A stretch of DNA of 18,325 nt from the NCBI GenBank assembly GCA_029052085.1, contig JAIDJS010000248.1:1-18325 (forward strand), written 5' to 3'. The notes beneath the pieces are model-generated. The model worked only from the letters and a program-made list of their open reading frames with translations. It was not told the origin of the DNA and ran no database searches. Below, in pieces: positions 12,639 through 18,325 of the stretch. Both the position numbers and the translations under genes were made by a program. How positions within the stretch are numbered: the stretch's first letter is position 1; each line of letters opens with the position of its first letter. This stretch comes from Eubacterium sp. (GTDB taxonomy: Bacteria > Bacillota > Clostridia > Oscillospirales > Acutalibacteraceae).

Positions 12639-12927
12639 ATTGTTCTTTTATCTTTTTATTCACTTCATCAATTCGTTTATGTGCCTGCTTGGTGCTTTCC
12701 TCGTTGCGTGAAATACGCTCAATAAGGACATTGATTCGTTTTGAATTATCCTTCGTATCACGCTTCAAATCATCAACACCTGCTTTGATATAGCCTATAT
12801 CGGACATCATAGAGCCTTTATCCTTGCCCTCATCCTTATTCTCCTTTTTGCTGTTGTGCAAAAGAGAAACAAAGGCTATCAGAAGCCCTGCTGCACTTAT
12901 AATTACCGCAATCACTGCCGTGTTCAC
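12637..12927 (-). CDS. small phage membrane/coiled-coil protein
   Basis: The 96-residue protein has one N-terminal membrane segment (residues ~4-23, VIAVIISAAGLLIAFVSLL), a charged linker rich in Lys/Asp/Glu (~27-40) and a long helix of heptad character (~45-95, DIGYIKAGVDDLKRD and VLIERISRNEES). This shape and its position between tail and lysis genes recall XhlA-type or holin-accessory proteins, though XhlA normally has the membrane segment at the other end. It starts with GTG at 12927, whose first bases overlap the stop of the preceding miniprotein gene (GTGA overlap), with AAGGTGG upstream. A role in lysis is inferred from position only. Confidence 0.75.
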   Translation of the reverse strand: MNTAVIAVIISAAGLLIAFVSLLHNSKKENKDEGKDKGSMMSDIGYIKAGVDDLKRDTKDNSKRINVLIERISRNEESTKQAHKRIDEVNKKIKEQ

Positions 12928-13037
12928 TTATCATCACCACCTTCAAGAAGCACCCTGACCTGTTCTCTCAGCTTTTCAGGTACTTCATCAATTGTTTTCT
13001 TACCCTTTCTGATAAGGTCTGCATAAACCTTAGGCAT
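12924..13037 (-). CDS. CD1375-type phage miniprotein
   Basis: This is a 37-residue ORF beginning MPKVYADLIRKGKKTIDEVP and continuing EKLREQVRVLLEGGDDK. It resembles the short CD1375-family proteins found between tail-fibre and holin genes of Clostridia phages; their function is unknown. The ribosome binding site GGAGGG lies six bases before the ATG and overlaps the end of the upstream gene. Its stop overlaps the GTG of the downstream gene by four bases, so all three are probably translated as a coupled set. Confidence 0.8.
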   Translation of the reverse strand: MPKVYADLIRKGKKTIDEVPEKLREQVRVLLEGGDDK

Positions 13038-13039
13038 AG

Positions 13040-13303
13040 CTATCCCTCCATCATTTCATAAACGTCGCAAAGAGCGAGCTGTGTATCTGTGAGCATATTT
13101 GCAAGGTTTTTATTGTTCTCAGATAACATCAATATGTATTCGTCTTTGCCGTATTGTGTCTGATTATATTCATATTCCGTATGAGAGCCATTTTCATCAG
13201 CTACTGTTATTTCCCTGACATCTTCATTTACCCATACAGAATACTCGTCAATTTCCGTTTCTTTTGGCTTGATTGTGCTTTGTACTTTTCCGTAATCTAT
13301 CAT
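13040..13303 (-). CDS. small phage protein, unknown function
   Basis: I do not recognise this 87-residue acidic protein. It has a conserved-looking N-terminus MIDYGKVQSTIKPKETEID, a tyrosine-rich middle (EYEYNQTQYGKDEY) and a helical C-terminus (ENNKNLANMLTDTQLALCDVYEMMEG). It lies 12 bases after the large receptor-binding-type gene, preceded by AAGGAGG, and 2 bases before the CD1375-type gene. Position suggests a tail-fibre accessory or chaperone-like role, as with XkdW-type proteins of other phages; that is only a guess from synteny. Confidence 0.75.
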   Translation of the reverse strand: MIDYGKVQSTIKPKETEIDEYSVWVNEDVREITVADENGSHTEYEYNQTQYGKDEYILMLSENNKNLANMLTDTQLALCDVYEMMEG

Positions 13304-13315
13304 TGTAATGCCTCC

Positions 13316-16231
13316 TTATCCTACTGCTGTCGGAATATATACCGTTCGGCATCCGAAGTTTCGGGTTCTGCTGTTTCCTGTATCTGTAAAGTTGAACAGG
13401 AACGGACCTGCCATTGTATTGTGTGTCCAGCGACCGCCGAATGTAGCAGCCTTTGCACCGTTTAAATCAGAAACTGCATTAAAATAATCCCCTACAGGCA
13501 AAGCAGAGTTTCCGCCTATCTGCGAGGCAATAAAAAGCCAATCGTATTCCTCTTTTCCATAGCCCATTGCATTGATATAGCCGTTCCCGTTTGCAACAGT
13601 GAAACCAACTGCTTTGTAATTATCACTGTGCTTCAGGGTTACAAAATGGAAATCATCTGCAATGTATGGTTCTCCGCCTGCCATTTCTCCGTTTCCCCAG
13701 ACATTGATACCGTTTATCATCTTCCATATATTCCCCCAAGGATTTTCTATACCTCTGTAGGTTATTGATTTTTTGCCGTCCTCGGTATATGTAACAGGTT
13801 CGATTTCAGAATTAAAACGGAATGCTGTTCCTGCGGTTGTGCCGGTTGCATTGCCACGGTTTCTTGTTGAGCCGGTATTTCCTGCACAATTGGCATTGGC
13901 TACCTCTTCAATATTTACAATACCCTTATTTATTGCGTTCTGCATATTCATCATTCCGAATTCAATCATCATAAGCATCTGATTTGCAGAAAGCGTTTTT
14001 ATCGTTTCACAGTGCCAGCCTTTTCCGAAATTGCTGCAAAGCTTTTCGGCATTGCTTAATGTTATATTTTTATACAGTCCTGAAATGGGCTTTCCGTCGC
14101 CATATGATAAAATACAATCCTTTTCAAGATTGGTTTCCGTATCTGTATTCAAAGCATCGGTAATATAGCGTGCTTTGCTGCTATTGGGCAGATAATCCTT
14201 AAAATACACACCCTCATAGGCTGAAAACAGAATATATTCAACGGCATTGCCGTTTTCATCATAAAAGGCAGGATGAAGCTTAAAGCCTGCTTTAGGAACA
14301 TCTGAAACATAATAGTTTGCTTTTCTTATATGATATCCAAGCCCGTCCGTGTTTTTATCCATTTTAATCGGAACAACCTTATAATAAAAAGCAGGCTGAT
14401 AAACCATTGCCTGCACATTTACATCGGCATCCGAATAATCAGCATCTCCGTAAAACGCAGTTATGGTTCCGTCCGGTTTAACATTGCATCGCTTTCTTCC
14501 GCCAAACATATTAAATTTGTCAAAATCCGCCCCTGCATTCAGACCGACGGCTCCGGCAAGTCTTGTAAACCTCTTGTTTTCATAATCGACCTGTAAACCG
14601 AGGATGTCCTTTTCGCCATCATACCCAAGATACGCATTAATGGTATTTACTGTGTTTTCATTTACCCATTCGGCAGTGGGCATAAAATTTTTATTAAACT
14701 GAACAGGAATATTGAATTCAATTAAATAGGGTTTTTCTGCAACCTTTCCGAATGCCATTCCCGTTCCGTCTTTGAGAAAATCCATCAGTGTAAAAGCGGT
14801 TGATAACGGCATTGTTTCATAGACAAAGGTTACCCTGTCACGAAGAAGCCACATTATCGTAAAGCATTCTTCGGTATTCAGTTCAGGAATAATTGTTTTA
14901 CCGCTGAAGGTCTGTTTGCCATTACAGCTTATCGGATATTCCTTTATAGGTGTTGCATTCAGAACATTTCTGACACCGCTTTCATAAACGCCAACAGAAG
15001 CATTGGTTATCCAGTTTCGATAAGCACCGTTGTCCATAAGACCGTCAATGGCAAAAGTGTATTCAACAAGGCAGCAATCTCCCTCATCATCAAGCGTGCC
15101 GTTTTTTAAACAGCGATGCACTGCAAAGCTTGATATCTTTGGAATTTGATATGGTGTAATTTCAACATATGACCTTGTTTCATTGGTAAGACCTCGGCTG
15201 TCTGCTGTCTTGACAGTTACAGGAATAGAGCCGCCCGCTGTTTTCGGAATAGTATTCGTTATTACTGTATTGATTGCATGATTATCCGCTTCAAAAAAGC
15301 TTGTTTCACCGGGATAGGTCTGACCATAAAAAATTGTGTTTATGGACTGAACGGTTGCATCATTTTTAGGTGTTACTGTATTCGTAATTTCAAAATGAAC
15401 AAAACCTGCAAGATAAACATTTTTCAAGTCCGCTCCCGTTACATCACTTACAGCTGAAATTTTGGTTTGGATTGAAGGCTTATCGCTTTCCGGCATACGC
15501 AGGGTCACCAAATATGACTTACTGCCAATTAATATGTTCGTTTCGGTATCATATGTTCTACATTCAAGCGTAGCAACACCGATTTTAGAGGTTGGATTAA
15601 TAACACTGGCAAAGCTTTCGGGAATTTTCCAACGGGTAACAGTTTTTGTTTCGCCGACTGTGTCGCCCAAGGGTATAGATTCAGTTAAACCATTCAGTTT
15701 TAAAGACAGTGCGCAAGAACATTTTGGCTTATTTGTGGTTGTGATGTGTATACTTCCGCCTATTTCTGCATCGCTTCGGCTTAAAACGGCAGTTATAATT
15801 TTATCAAACGGTTCAAGAAAGATTGCTTCATTCAGACGAAAGCTGTCATAAAATGTACCATCTACTTTTCTGCCGATTGAAATAATATAATCAATTGACG
15901 GAGCAGCTCTGCCGTACACATCAAAATAAACCTTATCCGTATATTTTGTTGTATGTGTAAGCCCGTTTCTTTCTATAGCAGTTCGCATTCCGGCAGGAAA
16001 GGTTCGCGACATGGAAGAATTAATGCTGTCATAATAGTTGACACCGAAATGCTTGCAGGAAATAGTATCACTTTTAGCAATTATATCTTCCTCTGAATTA
16101 TTAGTGAAAAAGGCACCCCAAGTTACCTCTTTAAAATAATTGTTGCTGTCGGTTTTAGTAACCTCATATTCAATTTCAAGTATGTACTTATCATTTTCAT
16201 AGGATTTTTTTAATATTCCGCTTTCTGCCAT
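13316..16231 (-). CDS. phage tail receptor-binding-type protein with C-terminal C-type-lectin-like domain
   Basis: The 971-residue virion protein has a long beta-rich N-terminal part (~1-480) resembling the DUF859 tail proteins of Gram-positive siphoviruses, with Ig-like strands and WKIPESFASVINPTSK-type turns. From about residue 540 it changes to a domain typical of gut-phage tail proteins (MVYQPAFYYKV, AGFKLHPAFYDENG, YRGIENPWGNIWK, SALPVGDYF). The last ~45 residues, GGRWTHNTMAGPFLFNF and NSRTRNFGCRTVYIP, have the GGxW...AG...G-R layout of the C-type-lectin-like fold used by variable proteins of diversity-generating retroelements. No reverse transcriptase is in the window. It most likely sits at the tail tip and contacts the host surface or glycans. 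AAGGTAGGTG precedes the ATG and overlaps the upstream stop. Confidence 0.82.
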   Translation of the reverse strand: MAESGILKKSYENDKYILEIEYEVTKTDSNNYFKEVTWGAFFTNNSEEDIIAKSDTISCKHFGVNYYDSINSSMSRTFPAGMRTAIERNGLTHTTKYTDKVYFDVYGRAAPSIDYIISIGRKVDGTFYDSFRLNEAIFLEPFDKIITAVLSRSDAEIGGSIHITTTNKPKCSCALSLKLNGLTESIPLGDTVGETKTVTRWKIPESFASVINPTSKIGVATLECRTYDTETNILIGSKSYLVTLRMPESDKPSIQTKISAVSDVTGADLKNVYLAGFVHFEITNTVTPKNDATVQSINTIFYGQTYPGETSFFEADNHAINTVITNTIPKTAGGSIPVTVKTADSRGLTNETRSYVEITPYQIPKISSFAVHRCLKNGTLDDEGDCCLVEYTFAIDGLMDNGAYRNWITNASVGVYESGVRNVLNATPIKEYPISCNGKQTFSGKTIIPELNTEECFTIMWLLRDRVTFVYETMPLSTAFTLMDFLKDGTGMAFGKVAEKPYLIEFNIPVQFNKNFMPTAEWVNENTVNTINAYLGYDGEKDILGLQVDYENKRFTRLAGAVGLNAGADFDKFNMFGGRKRCNVKPDGTITAFYGDADYSDADVNVQAMVYQPAFYYKVVPIKMDKNTDGLGYHIRKANYYVSDVPKAGFKLHPAFYDENGNAVEYILFSAYEGVYFKDYLPNSSKARYITDALNTDTETNLEKDCILSYGDGKPISGLYKNITLSNAEKLCSNFGKGWHCETIKTLSANQMLMMIEFGMMNMQNAINKGIVNIEEVANANCAGNTGSTRNRGNATGTTAGTAFRFNSEIEPVTYTEDGKKSITYRGIENPWGNIWKMINGINVWGNGEMAGGEPYIADDFHFVTLKHSDNYKAVGFTVANGNGYINAMGYGKEEYDWLFIASQIGGNSALPVGDYFNAVSDLNGAKAATFGGRWTHNTMAGPFLFNFTDTGNSRTRNFGCRTVYIPTAVG

Positions 16232-16239
16232 GTTAACAC

Positions 16240-17883
16240 CTACCTTATTTTTTTTAAGCTGAGATTTCCGCTGCTTCGGGGAATAAAAGCAAAATTGCCG
16301 ACAGCAAGCTTTTTCTGAGCCAAGATACTGTCAATATTAAAACCGTCACTGTTCATATATGCCTTAGCTTCTCCGTTTCGGTTTATTGAGAATTCCTCAT
16401 TATTCATTGTTAAATCGGTAATATTCCCCTGCTCGCCGATTTCAATCGTTCCGTTATTGAAATGGATATATTTATTGATTACATTAAGCTGTTCATTGGC
16501 ACCTGCTGTATCCTTATTGACCTTTTCCTGAAGCTCCGTAAAATTCATATTTATGCCTGCTGCAGTAATTTCAAGCTGAGCCGATACAGTTTCCTTTAAT
16601 GCTTCCAAATCTTTTGTTTTGGCACATTCCTCAACGGCCTGCATAATAATACTCTGCGAGCTTTGTATCAATTCCGTATAGCTTGTACGGAATTCGGACA
16701 GCGTTGAATTGATATTGCCTATGGCCTGCACTGCCGATGAAAGTTTTGAATTTATTGTATCAAGCGTTGACGGCTCATTCTGCGCTTCCTTTTCGGTTTT
16801 ACCTACTGACGAAATATTACATATCAAACCGCCGTCATATGTATAATCCAGCTTCATAACAGGCAGTTTATAGTTATTTCCGTTCATATCGGTATATTTG
16901 AAAACATCAAAGCACTCCAGCGTAATATCGCCCGCAAGATGCCCCAAACTTATAACACGATATGAAAAAGGCTCACTTGTTCCTGATATTTCTGAAAATA
17001 CGGAATCCAAATGAGCCTGTGTTTCTATGAAAGGATTTTCAATATTAATACCTGTATTCCCCTGCCAATCATCTGATGATTGCGGAGAAAGCAATACCCT
17101 TTTATCGTTATCATTCGCTATGAAACATATGCGGTTATCTGTTTCTGAAACAGACGGATTATTTGTATTATCGTCTGTAATCTCATAATTCGTGTTGGTA
17201 AACTGATAAAGCTGCAGTTCATCATTTCTGTTGAACATGGCATTACAGCCTGCTGCTCCCGCAAGATAAGCAATACAATCCTGAGCAGTATTGCCTATGT
17301 ATTTTACCTTGCCTGTTTCATCATCCGTTGTTGATGAAATAAACAAAGAGGTTTTCAGTGTTTTTGACAGCAACGGGAATGAAGCAGATTTGAAATAAAA
17401 TCCGAATTGATTTGCAATATCTGCAAGATAAGCCAAAATGGTATGCTCTGAATTTTCGTCAAGTGTTGGAATATATAAATCCGTTAATGTTTTCATCCTG
17501 TCATACGCAGTAAATGAGGTAATCTGCCCTGAGCGTGCAGGCTTTTCGGGAAAGAAAGCACCTGCATTTACCCATTCAACAAGGCCGTCAACCTCATAGC
17601 CGATATACACCTTTGCTTCTTTTCCCTGAAAGATAATATCTTTATCAACATTCCATAATTCAACATCAATATAATTTGAATTTGCAGAACCGAGTGGATA
17701 ATCATCCGAAGCACCTACATAATGAACAGACAAAGACAGAATATTATTCTGCTCAACAGGATTGTTAGAATCCGTTTCATCATCATAACCGAATATGTAA
17801 GCACCTGTTTTTATTTTGATTTTCGGTGCAGGAGCACTGCCCGAATTGAGCAGTGCCCTTAATGTATCAGAAACTTTAATCAA
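16240..17883 (-). CDS. phage tail/baseplate protein (tail-tip minor structural protein)
   Basis: The 547-residue protein lies between a small tail protein and the receptor-binding-type protein, the place of the tail-associated (Tal/gp27-like) baseplate hub. The N-terminal ~350 residues are beta-rich (for example KIKIKTGAYIFGYDDE, KVYIGYEVDGLVEWVNAGAFFPEKPARSGQ, TAYDRMKTLTDLYIPT), a pattern seen in tail hub proteins. Residues ~370-455 are helical and coiled-coil-like (TINSKLSSAVQAIGNINSTL), and the end is a short beta domain (INRNGEAKAYMNSDGF). I see no peptidase motif. TTG at 17883 is the start, because AAGGAGGAA (17891-17899) lies seven bases upstream. It begins 14 bases after the upstream gene. 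Confidence 0.82.
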   Translation of the reverse strand: MIKVSDTLRALLNSGSAPAPKIKIKTGAYIFGYDDETDSNNPVEQNNILSLSVHYVGASDDYPLGSANSNYIDVELWNVDKDIIFQGKEAKVYIGYEVDGLVEWVNAGAFFPEKPARSGQITSFTAYDRMKTLTDLYIPTLDENSEHTILAYLADIANQFGFYFKSASFPLLSKTLKTSLFISSTTDDETGKVKYIGNTAQDCIAYLAGAAGCNAMFNRNDELQLYQFTNTNYEITDDNTNNPSVSETDNRICFIANDNDKRVLLSPQSSDDWQGNTGINIENPFIETQAHLDSVFSEISGTSEPFSYRVISLGHLAGDITLECFDVFKYTDMNGNNYKLPVMKLDYTYDGGLICNISSVGKTEKEAQNEPSTLDTINSKLSSAVQAIGNINSTLSEFRTSYTELIQSSQSIIMQAVEECAKTKDLEALKETVSAQLEITAAGINMNFTELQEKVNKDTAGANEQLNVINKYIHFNNGTIEIGEQGNITDLTMNNEEFSINRNGEAKAYMNSDGFNIDSILAQKKLAVGNFAFIPRSSGNLSLKKIR

Positions 17884-17897
17884 GAGTATATTCCTCC

Positions 17898-18263
17898 TTA
17901 ACGTTCAATTGCATCAACCTTGTAATCCGTAAAATAACGGTAATTTTTTGCAGCAGAGTAAGCGTTATATGTAGGTGTTCCGAAATAACATTCAAAATTA
18001 AAAATTGTATTGCCTGCTGCATCCGTATATCGGATTGTATGCCATTCGGTTTTGGAATCAATAACATTATTCAGCTTATTCAGCTCGGCAAGTGTAAGAG
18101 GCGGAAACTGAAGGTTTCTTGTTTTCTTTCTTGCAACAATACTGCCGTTCATTCTGCCCGATGTTGATCTGCCTGTACTTGCAGACCATATCTTTTCATT
18201 ACTGAAAGAAATACCCTTAAGTGCAGGCTCAGGCATTAACTCATTATCAATATATAACGGCAT
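17898..18263 (-). CDS. small phage tail protein (DUF6711-like)
   Basis: The 121-residue protein begins MPLYIDNELMPEPALKGISF and contains SGRMNGSIVARKKTRNLQFPPLT and a C-terminal YFTDYKVDAIER. Its size, strand-rich pattern and place between the end of a large tail gene and the baseplate hub gene fit the small distal-tail-type proteins annotated DUF6711 in Clostridia phages; that family name is from memory. A strong ribosome binding site AAGGAGGTG lies five bases before the ATG at 18263 and overlaps the stop region of the upstream gene. Confidence 0.75.
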   Translation of the reverse strand: MPLYIDNELMPEPALKGISFSNEKIWSASTGRSTSGRMNGSIVARKKTRNLQFPPLTLAELNKLNNVIDSKTEWHTIRYTDAAGNTIFNFECYFGTPTYNAYSAAKNYRYFTDYKVDAIER

Positions 18264-18275
18264 ATTTCCACCTCC

Positions 18276-18325
18276 TTAAATCTTGATAGGCCAATTGCCC
18301 GTTGGTTTGGTTTGCTTGTTTATAT
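18276..18325 (-). CDS. 3' end of an upstream phage tail gene (partial)
   Basis: The last 15 codons of a minus-strand gene, INKQTKPTGNWPIKI and TAA, run in from the right edge and stop 12 bases before the next ATG, with the ribosome binding site of that gene overlapping the stop. By position it is probably the tape-measure or another tail protein. Only this tail is visible. Confidence 0.6.
   Translation of the reverse strand, partial: INKQTKPTGNWPIKI

Larger units (their letters stand above)
11090..18325 (-). mobile_element. prophage, lysis and tail end (incomplete; continues past the right edge)
   Basis: All conventional genes from 18325 down to 11313 are on the minus strand, packed tightly, and follow the typical order of a siphovirus late operon: tail proteins, receptor-binding protein, small accessory proteins, lysis genes. 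The unit ends 224 bases from the 3' end of a tRNA gene. Head, tape-measure, replication and integrase genes must lie beyond 18325 if the prophage is complete. The left limit is placed at the tRNA end by inference. Confidence 0.85.

Noticed and set aside
12466..12711. Plus-strand ORF of 81 codons across the cassette
   Set aside because: It lies antisense to the toxin-like gene and the end of the phage gene, has no ribosome binding site, and is broken up by a terminator hairpin at 12612-12638.
1..18325. CRISPR arrays, insertion sequences or transposases
   Set aside because: No regularly spaced repeats, no transposase-like ORF and no integrase or reverse transcriptase were seen in either strand.

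Overview
The window looks like chromosomal DNA of an anaerobic, spore-forming, AT-rich Clostridia (Firmicutes) species. Support: strong AGGAGG ribosome binding sites, consensus SigA promoters, many Rho-independent terminators, a SpoVT sporulation regulator and an NfnAB electron-bifurcating enzyme. Genus cannot be fixed from the sequence. The left 11.1 kb is host DNA and the right 7.2 kb is one end of an integrated tailed phage.

Host part, left to right: thioredoxin and a maltose/galactoside-type O-acetyltransferase (+), each with a terminator; then, on the minus strand, a PHP-domain phosphoesterase and the two-gene nfnAB operon. Next on the plus strand comes spoVT, preceded by a SigG-like promoter. 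A 456-bp gap after it holds a probable ~95-nt small RNA with its own promoter and terminator. A YczE-type membrane protein follows, convergent with a PurF-like amidophosphoribosyltransferase (-) whose glutaminase active site appears dismantled. Divergent from that is a probable operon of a small four-helix membrane protein, codB (cytosine permease) and codA (cytosine deaminase). Together these import cytosine and convert it to uracil and ammonia. A tRNA-Pro(CGG) gene ends the host part.

Phage part (about 11.1 kb to the right edge): all conventional genes are on the minus strand and read toward the tRNA. In order of transcription they are the 3' end of a tail gene, a small tail protein, a tail/baseplate protein with a central coiled coil, a 971-residue receptor-binding-type protein ending in a C-type-lectin-like domain, three small proteins (one a CD1375-type miniprotein, one a membrane/coiled-coil protein), and a holin-like/CHAP/SH3 lysin fused in one chain. 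The tRNA 3' end is the likely attachment site; no integrase lies in the window.

The most interesting item sits inside the lysis module at 12.3-12.64 kb. It is a compact cassette that resembles a type I toxin-antitoxin module. A 24-residue membrane peptide gene has a perfect consensus promoter and a ribosome binding site buried in a C5/G5 hairpin. A second consensus promoter faces it and would make an antisense RNA covering the 3' end of the toxin message. The cassette ends are inverted copies of each other, each combining an outward terminator with an inward promoter. Other points of note are the glutaminase-dead PurF paralogue, the possible diversity-generating-retroelement target domain, the holin-lysin fusion and the small RNA after spoVT.
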